The notes under the pieces are model-generated. The model worked only from the letters and a program-made list of their open reading frames with translations, was not told the origin of the DNA and made no database searches. Both the position numbers and the translations under genes were made by a program. A DNA stretch of 64,000 nucleotides from Dactylococcopsis salina PCC 8305 (lineage in GTDB: Bacteria; Cyanobacteriota; Cyanobacteriia; Cyanobacteriales; Rubidibacteraceae): contig NC_019780.1 of the NCBI RefSeq assembly GCF_000317615.1, positions 806,001 through 870,000 of the forward strand. The letters run 5' to 3'. The stretch's first letter is position 1. Each line of letters starts with the position of its first letter. Shown here piece by piece: positions 17,600-25,898 of the stretch.

Positions 17600-17878
17600 T
17601 TGGTTTTGTTTATTTTGCTCAATTCTCTCCTCTCACAACTACAACCTTTTTTAATCCCCCTGTGTTTTTTGTGCGCTTGGGGATTTATAATCTTATTGTT
17701 ATGGACGGTGATGAGTGCGATTTATGCCACCGTTAAACGCAGTCAAATCATGCACCAAGTTCCCTGTCCAAACTGTCAGTTTTTTACCAATGATTATCGG
17801 CTAAAATGCACGGTGAATCCTTTAGTTGCTAACACCGAACAAGCAATTACTTGTCAAGATTACTGTCCAAAAATATAA
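17600..17878 (+). CDS. Small membrane protein with Cys-rich C terminus
   Basis: About 92 residues from the TTG at 17600; an open frame extends in phase to a TTG at 17570, but an extended -10 box overlaps that codon. One or two hydrophobic segments span LLSQLQPFLIPLCFLCAWGF and the following IILLLWTVM. The cytoplasmic tail has PCPNCQFF, then C and CQDYCP, five Cys that could bind a metal. I do not recognise the family. The cupin gene begins 25 bp downstream. Confidence 0.65.
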   Translation: MVLFILLNSLLSQLQPFLIPLCFLCAWGFIILLLWTVMSAIYATVKRSQIMHQVPCPNCQFFTNDYRLKCTVNPLVANTEQAITCQDYCPKI

Positions 17879-17903
17879 AAGAAATTAAGGAAAAAAATCA
17901 TCA

Positions 17904-18269
17904 ATGTTAGTTAGAAAACTCAACGAATGCGAAGAATTTACCGCCGGTGATGGCACAATATTAAAAGAACTTTTACATCCCGACAAACAACCGTTAGCAC
18001 TCCGTTACAGCCTTGCTCACGCGATCGTGCCAGTCGGTCAAACCTCAATCCCTCACTCCTTAACGACCTCGGAAGTTTACTATATTATGCAGGGAAAAGG
18101 GGAAATGCACATCGACAACGAAACTCAACTCATTGAACCAGGAGACGCAGTTTATATTCCCCCCAATGCTCGTCAATATGTTCATAATTGTGGCGATGAA
18201 CCATTAGTTTTTGTCTGTATGGTTGACCCCGCTTGGCGAGAAGAAGATGAAACGATTTATAATGAATAA
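17904..18269 (+). CDS. Single-domain cupin protein
   Basis: A 121-residue beta-barrel cupin. Motif 1 is SEVYYIMQGKGEMHI (about 56-70) with an upstream IPHSLTTSE, and motif 2 is PGDAVYIPPNARQYVHNCG (about 82-100). The metal ligands would be the His/Glu of motif 1 and the His of motif 2. Substrate unknown; many are mannose-6-phosphate isomerase-like or small-molecule dioxygenase-like. It may be co-transcribed with the small membrane protein. Confidence 0.88.
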   Translation: MLVRKLNECEEFTAGDGTILKELLHPDKQPLALRYSLAHAIVPVGQTSIPHSLTTSEVYYIMQGKGEMHIDNETQLIEPGDAVYIPPNARQYVHNCGDEPLVFVCMVDPAWREEDETIYNE

Positions 18270-18299
18270 TTAGTAATTAATAATTAATAGTTAGTTATT

Positions 18300-18361
18300 T
18301 GTTTGAGTAACCAAGAACCAATAACCAATGACCAATAACCAATGACTAATGACTAATACAA
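18300..18361 (+). repeat. CCAATAA/CCAATGA heptamers forming the accC leader
   Basis: Tandem CCAATAA and CTAATGA heptamers end one codon before the accC start. No ribosome binding site is visible. Confidence 0.75.
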
Positions 18362-19735
18362 ATGTCCTTCTCAAAAATTTTAATTGCTAATCGTGGGGAA
18401 ATTGCCCTGCGGATATTACATAGTTGTGAAGAATTGGGGATCGCCACCGTCGCTGTCCACTCTAGCATCGATCGCAACGCCCTCCATGTCCAACTCGCAG
18501 ACGAAACCGTTTGTATTGGCGAACCTCCTTCCAGCAAAAGTTATCTCAATATTCCCAACCTCATCGCCGCCGCCCTCACTCGCAACGCCACAGCGATTCA
18601 TCCTGGATATGGCTTCCTAGCAGAAAACGCCAGATTTGCCGAAATCTGTACCGATCATCAGATTCACTTCATCGGACCTACTCCCGACGCGATTCGTGCT
18701 ATGGGAGACAAATCGACCGCCAAAGAAACCATGCAAAAAGCAGGCGTTCCCGTTGTTCCTGGCAGTGATGGCTTACTCGCTGACGAAACCAGCGCTTATC
18801 GCTTTGCGCGAGACATTGGCTTTCCCGTGATGTTAAAAGCCACCGCTGGCGGTGGGGGGCGAGGAATGCGCCTCGTTCATCACGAAGGAGAATTAAGTAA
18901 ACTTTTCCAAGCTGCCAAAGGCGAGTCAGAAGCAGCGTTTGGTAATAGTGGGGTTTATTTAGAAAAATTTATTGAACGTCCTCGTCATATTGAGTTTCAA
19001 ATCTTAGCGGATAGTTATGGCAATGTGGTGCATTTAGGCGAAAGAGATTGTTCCATCCAACGTCGCCACCAAAAATTGTTGGAAGAATCACCGAGTCCCG
19101 TTTTAACCCCCAACTTACGACAAAAAATGGGGAAAGCCGCCGTGAAAGCCGCGCAGTCGATTAATTATGTTGGCGCGGGAACGGTAGAATTTTTGTTAGA
19201 TGCTCACGATAATTTCTATTTCATGGAAATGAATACTCGTATCCAAGTTGAGCATCCCGTTACAGAGATGGTAACTGGATTAGATTTAATTGCAGAACAA
19301 ATTCGCATCGCCCAAGGGGAAAAGTTGAGTTTTCGACAAAAAGATGTCCAAATTCGAGGACACGCCATTGAGTGTCGCATTAATGCAGAAGACCCCGATC
19401 ATGATTTTCGTCCCCAACCTGGACGCATTAACGGTTATCTTCCCCCAGGGGGACCAGGGGTGAGAATGGACTCTCATGTTTATACGGATTACGAAATTCC
19501 CCCTTATTATGATTCTCTCATCGGTAAATTGATTGTTTGGGGACCCACCAGAGAAGCGGCGATTAAACGCATGAAACGAGCCTTAAGACAATGTGCCATT
19601 ACAGGAGTAAAAACAACGATCGGGTTTCATCAGAAGATTCTAGAAACGCCCGCATTCCTAGCAGGAGATGTTTACACCAATTTTGTCCAACAACATTTGT
19701 TCAATAATCAACTTCGCGTCAACATTGGTGACTGA
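18362..19735 (+). CDS. accC: Biotin carboxylase subunit of acetyl-CoA carboxylase
   Basis: ATP-dependent carboxylation of biotin on AccB, the first step of fatty-acid synthesis. Length is 457 residues, as expected. N-terminal [17 protein letters not shown]-grasp loop [10 protein letters not shown] (about 161-170); HIEFQIL and [18 protein letters not shown]; catalytic [14 protein letters not shown] (about 287-300). accB is not adjacent. The last 17 bp overlap the end of the convergent hydrolase gene. The ATG follows a heptamer repeat directly. Confidence 0.97.
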   Translation: MSFSKILIANRGEIALRILHSCEELGIATVAVHSSIDRNALHVQLADETVCIGEPPSSKSYLNIPNLIAAALTRNATAIHPGYGFLAENARFAEICTDHQIHFIGPTPDAIRAMGDKSTAKETMQKAGVPVVPGSDGLLADETSAYRFARDIGFPVMLKATAGGGGRGMRLVHHEGELSKLFQAAKGESEAAFGNSGVYLEKFIERPRHIEFQILADSYGNVVHLGERDCSIQRRHQKLLEESPSPVLTPNLRQKMGKAAVKAAQSINYVGAGTVEFLLDAHDNFYFMEMNTRIQVEHPVTEMVTGLDLIAEQIRIAQGEKLSFRQKDVQIRGHAIECRINAEDPDHDFRPQPGRINGYLPPGGPGVRMDSHVYTDYEIPPYYDSLIGKLIVWGPTREAAIKRMKRALRQCAITGVKTTIGFHQKILETPAFLAGDVYTNFVQQHLFNNQLRVNIGD

Positions 19736-20627
19736 TGATCCAATCCTTGATCCCTTCATTCACCTGTTGCGGCACTTCATCATGGGGACAGTGTCCAGCG
19801 TTAAGAAAACGTTCCGAAATTTGACTGTAGTATTGATGGAATTTGCTCGATCGAGTTCTGGTATCCATCCAAGGATCACCTTCTCCCCACAGTAACAACA
19901 AAGGAACAGTTAACCGTTTTAATAACTCATCGACTTTATCCCCTCTCGGACTCTTGAACACAGAAGCAAACACTTTCGCCGCTCCTCGATCACAAGAAGG
20001 ACGATAAATATCTTCTACCAACTGGTCAGTTACCGCACTTTGATCCAAATAAACCTGCTTTAGAGTTTTCCGAATCATCGACTTGCGGCGGACATATTGA
20101 AACAGCAGAAAACTACTCCAAGGTTGTAAGAGAATTGAACGAACTGTTTTTTGTAATTTCTGTTTTAACGTTAATTGTTCCTGTTTTCCCTCATCTTTTT
20201 TCTCTTGATCCGAAAACGGACCCGCACTATTTAATAAAACCACACCTCGCGTTAACTCAGGATGATTTCCTCCCACACACAAACACGCATATCCTCCCAA
20301 AGAATTTCCCGCTAAAACCACCGCTTCACCCACGACTTCCTGAATAAATGCAGCCAGTTGCTCTTCCCATACTTTGCCACTATAAACCCAGTCTGGTTTG
20401 CTCGATCGTCCAAACCCCAGCAGATCGATCGCATAAACCTTAAAATCCGTTTGTAACGTCGCAATATTTTTTCGCCAATGATCCGTCGAAGCGCCAAAAC
20501 CATGAATTAACAACAAAGGAGGATAATCACCCTTTTTTTTCCCTGCTTGCACATAATAAATGTTTTGTCCTCGCCATTGCCAATAATCTCCCACCACTGT
20601 TGTTGACACTGCTTGATTTACTTCCAT
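19719..20627 (-). CDS. Alpha/beta hydrolase
   Basis: A 302-residue cytosolic hydrolase. Oxyanion region LIHGFGAS (about 40-47), nucleophile elbow GNSLGG (Ser109), acid in WGEGDPW and His in [10 protein letters not shown] near the C terminus form a full catalytic triad. It resembles the cyanobacterial and plastid pheophytinase/haloalkane-dehalogenase-like group, but the substrate is not determined by sequence. Its 3' end overlaps the end of accC by 17 bp, tail to tail. Confidence 0.88.
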   Translation of the reverse strand: MEVNQAVSTTVVGDYWQWRGQNIYYVQAGKKKGDYPPLLLIHGFGASTDHWRKNIATLQTDFKVYAIDLLGFGRSSKPDWVYSGKVWEEQLAAFIQEVVGEAVVLAGNSLGGYACLCVGGNHPELTRGVVLLNSAGPFSDQEKKDEGKQEQLTLKQKLQKTVRSILLQPWSSFLLFQYVRRKSMIRKTLKQVYLDQSAVTDQLVEDIYRPSCDRGAAKVFASVFKSPRGDKVDELLKRLTVPLLLLWGEGDPWMDTRTRSSKFHQYYSQISERFLNAGHCPHDEVPQQVNEGIKDWIISHQC

Positions 20628-20686
20628 CGTTTTCTTAAGTTAAGTTTTTTTAAGCATAATCTAACTTTCAATATAGCAACCTATAT

Positions 20687-20825
20687 GTAGGTTGGGTGAA
20701 GCAAAACGAAACCCAACACCAATCAGTGATCAGTAACCAGTAAAAGGTAGGTTGGGTGAAGCAAAACGAAACCCAACACCAATTAGAATCATCAGCCCCC
20801 TTACCCCCAATTTTGGGGGAATTAT
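20687..20825. repeat. Two GTAGGTTGGG copies and a CCCCCAATTTTGGGGG hairpin
   Basis: Quasi-palindromes at 20687-20719 and 20747-20779 with the loop variant GAAGCAAAACG, then a G/C-rich hairpin at about 20803-20820. These occupy the gap upstream of the hydrolase. Confidence 0.8.
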
Positions 20826-20867
20826 AAGCATTGATCGCCTATGAATCCCCCCAGGGGCGAAATTTTT

Positions 20868-20876
20868 TGCTATAAT
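20868..20876 (+). promoter_or_regulatory. Extended -10 box of candidate RNA copy 1
   Basis: TGCTATAAT, preceded by a block (GATGAATCCCCCC then GCGAAATTTT) that is conserved before the second copy. No TTGACA-like -35 box is present. Confidence 0.55.
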
Positions 20877-20882
20877 AAAAGA

Positions 20883-20990
20883 AGCTCAGATTTAATTTGA
20901 AATCTAGTGAGCAAACATTTGCCCTGCCAAATTTTAGAAAGCTCAAAGTTCGGTGACGCACTCAGGGAAATTTTGCCCAAGTTAGAGCAA
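20883..20990 (+). ncRNA. Candidate small RNA, copy 1 of a tandem pair
   Basis: Begins about 7 nt after an extended -10 box. The 5' hairpin pairs GCTCA-GATTT (20884-20893) with AAATC-TAG-TGAGC (20900-20912), with a 6-nt loop AATTTG and a 3-nt bulge. The unpaired AAACATTT stretch follows. Further 3', CAGGGAAATTTTGCCC can form a second small stem. No open frame is conserved between the copies. The 3' end is not defined, since no clear T-run is seen. It resembles no RNA family I can name with confidence; comparison with Yfr2/Cyano-1 is worthwhile. Confidence 0.5.
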
Positions 20991-21036
20991 TCAAGCATCG
21001 ATCGCCGATGAATCCCCCCCCAACCGCGAAATTTTT

Positions 21037-21045
21037 TGCTAGAAT
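21037..21045 (+). promoter_or_regulatory. Extended -10 box of candidate RNA copy 2
   Basis: TGCTAGAAT in the same position relative to the hairpin as in copy 1. The upstream ATGAATCCCCCC and GCGAAATTTTTTGCTA are retained. Confidence 0.5.
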
Positions 21046-21051
21046 GAAGGA

Positions 21052-21120
21052 GGCTCAGGTTTAATTTGAAACCTAGTGAGCAAACATTTATCCTGCCAAG
21101 TTTTATTCTAAAATCTGAGC
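21052..21120 (+). ncRNA. Candidate small RNA, copy 2 of a tandem pair
   Basis: GCTCA-GGTTT (21053-21062) pairs with AAACC-TAG-TGAGC (21069-21081), same loop and bulge as copy 1. The A-U pair of copy 1 is replaced by G-C, so both sides changed together. Sequence from the promoter to CCTGCCAA is about 85 percent identical to copy 1 by eye. After that the copies diverge, and here TTTTATTCTAAAA can form a short 3' stem before an A-rich run. Confidence 0.5.
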
Positions 21121-21188
21121 AAAAAAATATAACTCAAGATAGTTCACGAAACCCAACACAAATTAGTCAAACTTTCTCCACTACGTTA

Positions 21189-21493
21189 GGGCTTACTGAA
21201 TAAAACTGAAACCTTTACCCAATGAGGCTTTAAGGCTCTTAACCCCTCAAAAAAGTGCAAGGGAGATAAGGGAGACAAGGGAGACAAGGGAGACAAGGGA
21301 GACAAGGGAGACAAGGGAGACAATTTTTCTCCCCCATCTTCCCCATCTCCCCATCTCCCCCATCTTCCCCATCTTCCCCATCTTGCCTTTTGCCTCTTGC
21401 CTTTTGCCTCTTGCCTCTTGCAACTTGCCTCTTGCAACTTGCCTAAGGCAACTTGCCTTACTTAACCAGCCAATGGACTTTTTCAGCAACCCC
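21189..21493 (-). mobile_element. Non-autonomous element, 7-bp target duplication TACGTTA
   Basis: Ends GGGCTTACTGAATAAA and the complement of GGGGTTGCTGAAAAAG. Direct repeats TACGTTA lie at 21182-21188 and 21494-21500. The right repeat contains the stop codon of the lyase-like gene. The interior has CAAGGGAGA nonamers, TCCCCCATC nonamers and GCCTCTT heptamers. Relative to the element at 12123 it is in reverse orientation. Confidence 0.85.
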
Positions 21494-21497
21494 TACG

Positions 21498-22727
21498 TTA
21501 GACAACAGAAATCGCGTCAATAATCGCTTCTAGCGCGATCGCGCAGTGTGTCCAATGCGTTCCTCCCTGCATGAACACCAGATAGGGTTCTCGCAATGGA
21601 CCATCTGCGGATAACTCAGAAGTGCTGCCATCAATAAAAGTTCCCCCAGCCATCACCAACTCACTCTCATAACCAGGCATTTGTGCGGGTACGGGATCAA
21701 GATAAGACCCCACAGGAGATTGTTGTTGTAAAGCACGACAAAAGGCGAGGAGTTTCTCTTTACTTCCCAACTTAATCCCTTGAATGACATCACGACGCGG
21801 CGTTTTCGGAAGGGGATTAACGGGATATCCTAATTCGTGAAAGACGTAAGAGGCTAAATGCGTTCCTTTAATCGCTTCTCCTACCATTTGTGGCGCGAGG
21901 AATAAACCTTGAAATAAGAGACGATTTTGATCAAAGGTTGCACCTCCCTCACTTCCGATGCCAGGGGCGGTGAGACGGCAACAAGCCGCTTCGACAAGCG
22001 ATTTTCGTCCTGCAAGGTATCCCCCCGCCGTGACGATCGTTCCCCCCGGATTTTTGATCAGAGAACCTGCAATTAAATCAGCCCCCACCGCAGGCGGTTC
22101 TTCTGTTTCCACAAATTCCCCATAACAATTATCCACAAAACAAATTGTGTCTGGATTCTGTTTCTTAACCGTTGCCACGATTTCTTTGATGTCCTCGATC
22201 GATAAACTTTCGCGCCAACTATAGCCACAAGACCGTTGAATTAACACTAAACGGGTGTTTTTAGTCACTGCTGTCGTTAAACCCTCCCAATCCAGAGTTC
22301 CGTTTGCGGTGAGAGGGAGTTCTCGATAATGAATGCCAAACTCTTTTAAAGAACCAGATGCGGATTCCCGTAAACCGATTACTTCTTCTAAAGTGTCGTA
22401 AGGTTTTCCCGCCACCGCCAGCATTTCATCTCCTGGACGTAACACCCCGAACAACGCGCAGGCGATCGCATGAGTCCCAGAAACCAATTGTACCCGTACC
22501 GCCGCCGCTTCGGTTGCCATAACAGTTGCAAAAACTCGATCGAGCGTTTCTCGTCCTAAATCCCCGTGTCCATAGCCACTCACACTCGAAAAATGATGTA
22601 CGCCTACCCGTTCTTTTGCAAAGGCTTCTAAAACTTTTTTTACGTTATGCTTAACCTTGGCATCTATTCCAGAAAAAATTGGAAAAAGTGCCGTTTGGGC
22701 TCTTTCTAGCAAGAGTTGACTGTTCAT
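21498..22727 (-). CDS. Methionine gamma-lyase family PLP enzyme (aluminium-resistance-like)
   Basis: A fold-type I PLP enzyme of about 409 residues from the ATG at 22727; an in-frame GTG at 22811 would add 28 residues that look non-conserved. The family is marked by VHHFSSVSGYGHGDLGRE near the start, SGTHAIACALFGVLRPGDE, and the PLP lysine in AGSLIKNPGGTIVTAGGY. It was named for aluminium resistance or YnbB and its substrate is unproven. The stop codon lies in the target duplication of the mobile element. desC is divergent. Confidence 0.88.
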   Translation of the reverse strand: MNSQLLLERAQTALFPIFSGIDAKVKHNVKKVLEAFAKERVGVHHFSSVSGYGHGDLGRETLDRVFATVMATEAAAVRVQLVSGTHAIACALFGVLRPGDEMLAVAGKPYDTLEEVIGLRESASGSLKEFGIHYRELPLTANGTLDWEGLTTAVTKNTRLVLIQRSCGYSWRESLSIEDIKEIVATVKKQNPDTICFVDNCYGEFVETEEPPAVGADLIAGSLIKNPGGTIVTAGGYLAGRKSLVEAACCRLTAPGIGSEGGATFDQNRLLFQGLFLAPQMVGEAIKGTHLASYVFHELGYPVNPLPKTPRRDVIQGIKLGSKEKLLAFCRALQQQSPVGSYLDPVPAQMPGYESELVMAGGTFIDGSTSELSADGPLREPYLVFMQGGTHWTHCAIALEAIIDAISVV

Positions 22728-22851
22728 ATTGTTCAGTTTCTGCGAAGATTCTCTAAATTTTAAGAATTTATTTTGATTTTTGTCTTGAATCTGTATCGCT
22801 AAACTCTGCACAATACCATTAAACTGCTCATAAGGAAACGTAAATTAGTTC

Positions 22852-23664
22852 ATGACTGTCGCAACTGAAAAAAAACTACCATTCAATTGGCCGATTTTTG
22901 CCTATATCGCAGCGATTCATCTCGTCGCCCTCCTCGCCTTTTTCCCCAACTTCTTCAGTTGGTCTGCGGTGGGAGTGGCTTTAATCATGCACTGGGTAAC
23001 AGGAGGCTTAGGGGTAACTCTTGGTTTCCATCGCTTACTTAGTCACCGTAGCTTAGAAGTTCCGAAATGGCTAGAGTATTTCCTCGTGTTTTGTGGCACT
23101 CTTTCCGCCCAAGGTAGCGTCATTGATTGGGTAGGGTTACACCGAATGCACCATAAATACTCGGATAAAAATCCTGATCCCCATGATTCCAATAAAGGGT
23201 TTTTATGGAGTCACATCGGTTGGATGTTACACGAAATTCCCTTAAAAGAAGAGATTCCTAAATATACTAAAGATGTTAGTTCCGACCCCGTTTATCAATT
23301 TTTCTCTAAATACTTTATATTGATTCAAGTTGCTTTTGGTCTTTTCCTGTATGCCATTGGCGGCTGGTCTTTTGTGATTTGGGGTGTGTTTGTACGCCTA
23401 GCTGTAGTTTTCCACTGTACTTGGTTTGTTAACAGTGCCACTCATAAATTTGGCTACAAAACCTACGAGTCTCAAGATGAGTCTCGGAATTGCTGGTGGG
23501 TTGCTCTCTTAACCTATGGTGAAGGCTGGCACAATAATCATCACGCTTATCAATACTCAGCACGTCACGGGTTACAGTGGTGGGAACTTGATATTACTTG
23601 GATGATGATTCGCTCCCTAGAAATCCTCGGTTTAGCCAAAAATGTCAAACTGATTAAAGAATAA
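22852..23664 (+). CDS. desC: Acyl-lipid/acyl-CoA delta-9 desaturase
   Basis: An integral membrane di-iron desaturase of 270 residues, introducing the first double bond in membrane fatty acids. The three His boxes are HRLLSH (60-65), HRMHH (97-101) and HNNHH (about 229-233), and an extra GFH precedes the first box. Four hydrophobic segments fit the family. Such genes are cold-regulated in other cyanobacteria. An intrinsic terminator follows at 23671. Confidence 0.93.
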   Translation: MTVATEKKLPFNWPIFAYIAAIHLVALLAFFPNFFSWSAVGVALIMHWVTGGLGVTLGFHRLLSHRSLEVPKWLEYFLVFCGTLSAQGSVIDWVGLHRMHHKYSDKNPDPHDSNKGFLWSHIGWMLHEIPLKEEIPKYTKDVSSDPVYQFFSKYFILIQVAFGLFLYAIGGWSFVIWGVFVRLAVVFHCTWFVNSATHKFGYKTYESQDESRNCWWVALLTYGEGWHNNHHAYQYSARHGLQWWELDITWMMIRSLEILGLAKNVKLIKE

Positions 23665-23670
23665 TCCCGA

Positions 23671-23699
23671 AGCCTCGCTGTCAGAAGCGGGGCTTTTTC
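23671..23699 (+). terminator. Rho-independent terminator of desC
   Basis: AGCCTCGCT pairs with AGCGGGGCT (9 bp with one G-T pair), loop GTCAGA, followed by TTTTT. It sits 7 bp after the desC stop. Confidence 0.85.
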
Positions 23700-23714
23700 A
23701 GTTGCTTATTTTGT

Positions 23715-23723
23715 TGGTATAAT
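23715..23723 (+). promoter_or_regulatory. Extended -10 promoter of rplI
   Basis: TGGTATAAT, 80 bp before the rplI ATG. It predicts a leader of about 72 nt. Confidence 0.6.
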
Positions 23724-23734
23724 GAAAGTTTGCG

Positions 23735-23761
23735 CCACCTTTTGAGACGATCGTCGGGTGG
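23735..23761 (+). promoter_or_regulatory. Hairpin in the rplI leader
   Basis: CCACC (23735-23739) pairs with GGTGG (23757-23761), enclosing the palindrome GACGATCGTC (23746-23755). It could be a control structure in the mRNA leader; no known r-protein leader motif is recognised. Confidence 0.3.
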
Positions 23762-23801
23762 TCATTATTGTGACTCATTCTAGGGAAATATAGTAGAAAT
23801 C

Positions 23802-24263
23802 ATGGCGAAACGAGTACAGGTTGTATTGAACAAAGACGTAAAGAAGCTCGGAGAAGCAGACGATTTAGTAGAAGTGGCTCCGGGATACGCTCGTAATTAT
23901 TTAGTTCCCCAAAGGTTAGCCAAAATGGCAACCCCTGGGATTCTGAAACAGGTTGAACAACGGAAGGAAAAAGAACGTCAGCGTCAATTGGCGATTCTGA
24001 AAGCGGCGGAAGATCGGAAAACGGCGTTGGAAACTATTGGTCGCTTTACGATTCGTAAACAAGTCGGTGAAGGAGAAGCAATTTTCGGAACGGTAACGCC
24101 CCAAGATGTGGCGGATGTAGTCAAGGAAACCACTGGACAAGAGCTCGATCGACGCGGCATTGTTTTACCAGATGATATTAGTCGTATTGGTTTCTATCAA
24201 GCACAAGTGAGGCTTCATCCTGAAGTGACTGCTACTATTGAAATTCAGGTTGCTTCTTTGTAA
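23802..24263 (+). CDS. rplI: 50S ribosomal protein L9
   Basis: A 153-residue protein of the large subunit. N-terminal RNA-binding domain [33 protein letters not shown] (5-37), the long connecting helix (about 42-78), and a C-terminal domain with [14 protein letters not shown]. Length is normal. It has its own promoter and is followed by a Uma2 gene. Confidence 0.97.
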   Translation: MAKRVQVVLNKDVKKLGEADDLVEVAPGYARNYLVPQRLAKMATPGILKQVEQRKEKERQRQLAILKAAEDRKTALETIGRFTIRKQVGEGEAIFGTVTPQDVADVVKETTGQELDRRGIVLPDDISRIGFYQAQVRLHPEVTATIEIQVASL

Positions 24264-24321
24264 TCTCGCTTTTAATGGTTAAGGTGGCAATGTTCACAGT
24301 TTCGATCCTCAGCTAGATCAG

Positions 24322-24975
24322 GTGGATATTGCCCGCCATACCAGCATTTTTAAGAAACAGGAAAACTTAGTTGTGTTCACCGATTTATTGCATCTTCCGA
24401 TTGATCGCGATCGCGCTAGTTGTGCGGATCAAATCCTTAACCTTACTGGTATGGCTTGGGAGGATTACGAAAGACTAACTGAGGGAGATTTCGGCTATCG
24501 CATTTCTTATTGGCATGGAATCATAAAAATTGTGTCTCCCAGTAGAAACCATGAGAGGATAGCGGAAGTAATCAACGGTTTAATTAAAACTTACTGTCGC
24601 CAATTTAATCTCGCTTATTTTCCGATGGGTTCAATGACACTAAAAAATCCTCCTTTAGCTGGGAAAGAACCCGATCATAGTTTTGCTTTTGAAACAGATA
24701 AGTCGATTCCTGATCTAGCAGTGGAAGTCATTTATAGCAGTGGTAACGTTGCTGATCTAGAAAAGTATCGAGACTTGGAGGTAAAGGAAGTTTGGTTTTG
24801 GCGTGATCATAAAATTACTTTTTATCGTCTGGTTGATGGTAACTATCAAGAGATCGAGGAAAGTGTTTGTTTGCCAAAACTAACGGCTGATTTTTTGATT
24901 ACCTTTATCAATCGGGGATTGACAGAAACTCCACTGACGATCGAACAAGATTTTTATAATTTCTTAAATGGGTAA
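24322..24975 (+). CDS. Uma2 family endonuclease-like protein
   Basis: Up to 217 residues from the GTG at 24322; the real start may be later, since the first 35 residues are poorly conserved. The PD-(D/E)XK features are KIVSPSRNHE (about 72-81), GKEPDHSFAF (about 113-122), IPDLAVEVIY and YRDLEVKEVWFW. It shares the family with 11500-12123 but the two are distant. A fragment of the 7-bp-duplication element (GGGTTTGCTGAAAAAG) begins 4 bp after the stop. Confidence 0.85.
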   Translation: MDIARHTSIFKKQENLVVFTDLLHLPIDRDRASCADQILNLTGMAWEDYERLTEGDFGYRISYWHGIIKIVSPSRNHERIAEVINGLIKTYCRQFNLAYFPMGSMTLKNPPLAGKEPDHSFAFETDKSIPDLAVEVIYSSGNVADLEKYRDLEVKEVWFWRDHKITFYRLVDGNYQEIEESVCLPKLTADFLITFINRGLTETPLTIEQDFYNFLNG

Positions 24976-24978
24976 CTA

Positions 24979-25000
24979 GGGTTTGCTGAAAAAGTCCTTT
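24979..25000 (+). mobile_element. Solo left end of the 7-bp-duplication element
   Basis: GGGTTTGCTGAAAAAGTCC matches the left end of the elements at 12123 and 28665. No right end is found before the following repeats, so it is a remnant. Confidence 0.6.
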
Positions 25001-25015
25001 AATCATATAATTTAA

Positions 25016-25269
25016 CTGATGTTGGGTTTCGTTTCTCTACACCCAACCTACATTTTTGTCTGATGTTGGGTTTCGTTTCTCTACACCCAACCTACATTTT
25101 TGTCTGATGTTGGGTTTCGTTTCTCTACACCCAACCTACATTTTTGTCTGATGTTGGGTTTCGTTTCTCTACACCCAACCTACATTTTTGTCTGATGTTG
25201 GGTTTCGTTTCTCTACACCCAACCTACAATCTGATGTTGGGTTTCGTTTCTCTACACCCAACCTACATT
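25016..25269. repeat. Six tandem copies of the GTTGGGTTTCG quasi-palindrome
   Basis: Units of 44 bp (starts 25016, 25060, 25104, 25148, 25192) and a sixth at 25231 after a shortened fifth unit. Each reads CTGATGTTGGGTTTCG, TTTCTCTAC, ACCCAACCTACA. Same family as the single copies elsewhere. Confidence 0.9.
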
Positions 25270-25270
25270 G

Positions 25271-25312
25271 TTTTCTACGATTAGCGATCAATCCCTTCCT
25301 CCCCCAAAATAT
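25271..25312 (+). repeat. Displaced copy of the dnaB 5' end
   Basis: A 42-bp match to 25893-25933, which spans the dnaB start codon, with one extra C and AC in place of GT at the start codon. It lies just before the Phd antitoxin, so the toxin-antitoxin cassette is bracketed by direct repeats of the dnaB start. Confidence 0.8.
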
Positions 25313-25322
25313 AATTGAGAAC

Positions 25323-25577
25323 ATGAAACAATTATCAGTTCAACAAGCAAGAGAGCAACTCTATGAGTTAATCAATGAAGTAACCCAACAGCATCAACTG
25401 ATTTATATTTCTGGCGATGATAAGAATAATGATGTTGTTTTACTAGCCAAAAAAGACTGGGAAGCCATTCAAGAAACGCTTTATCTTAATCAGATTCCAG
25501 GCATGGTGGAATCGATTCACGAAGCCTCGCAAGAAGCAATTGATGAATGTATTTCGGTTGAGGATTTGGAGTGGTGA
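25323..25577 (+). CDS. Phd/YefM-family antitoxin
   Basis: An 84-residue antitoxin beginning MKQLSVQQAREQLYELINEV, the Phd DNA-binding N terminus, with DVVLLAKKDWEAIQETLYL in the middle and an acidic C terminus (EAIDECISVEDLEW) that would bind the toxin. Although the frame is open upstream, that part is repeat DNA and the ATG at 25323 is the family start. The stop overlaps the toxin start (GTGA, 25574-25577). Confidence 0.88.
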   Translation: MKQLSVQQAREQLYELINEVTQQHQLIYISGDDKNNDVVLLAKKDWEAIQETLYLNQIPGMVESIHEASQEAIDECISVEDLEW

Positions 25578-25830
25578 GTTGGAAGGTTGTCTTATCAAAA
25601 CAAGCCACCAAAGATGCTAAAAAATTAAAAGCCTGCGATTTGAGTCAAAAAGCAAAAGAACTCATTAACACCTACACAATAACCCTTATCAACCCCCTTA
25701 TGAAAAGTTAGTTGGTAACTTGCGCGGGTACTATTCTCGATGAATCAATATTCAACATCGCTTAGTGTATGAAGTTTTTGATGATCAGAAAGTGGTTAAA
25801 GTTTTGAGAATGTGGTCTCATTATGATTAG
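25574..25830 (+). pseudogene. YoeB/Txe-like toxin, frameshift and stop
   Basis: Reads WKVVLSKQATKDAKKLKACDLSQKAKELIN in the first frame, then after a lost base near 25675 NPYQPPYEKLVGNLRGYYSR in another, interrupted by TGA in place of CGA (25740-25742), and then INIQHRLVYEVFDDQKVVKVLRMWSHYD to TAG at 25828. These are the full set of YoeB-type mRNA interferase motifs, so the gene was whole and recently broken twice. Confidence 0.85.
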
Positions 25831-25898
25831 TTCAACGCTGGTGATTGCTAAAATAAAGCAGTGAGTCCTGATAAAAAAAACTGAGGCACGAATTTTCT

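Noticed and set aside
25016-25269. Six regularly spaced repeats, CRISPR-like at first sight
   Set aside because: The short spacers are identical, the unit is the same palindrome found singly across the window, and no cas gene is near.
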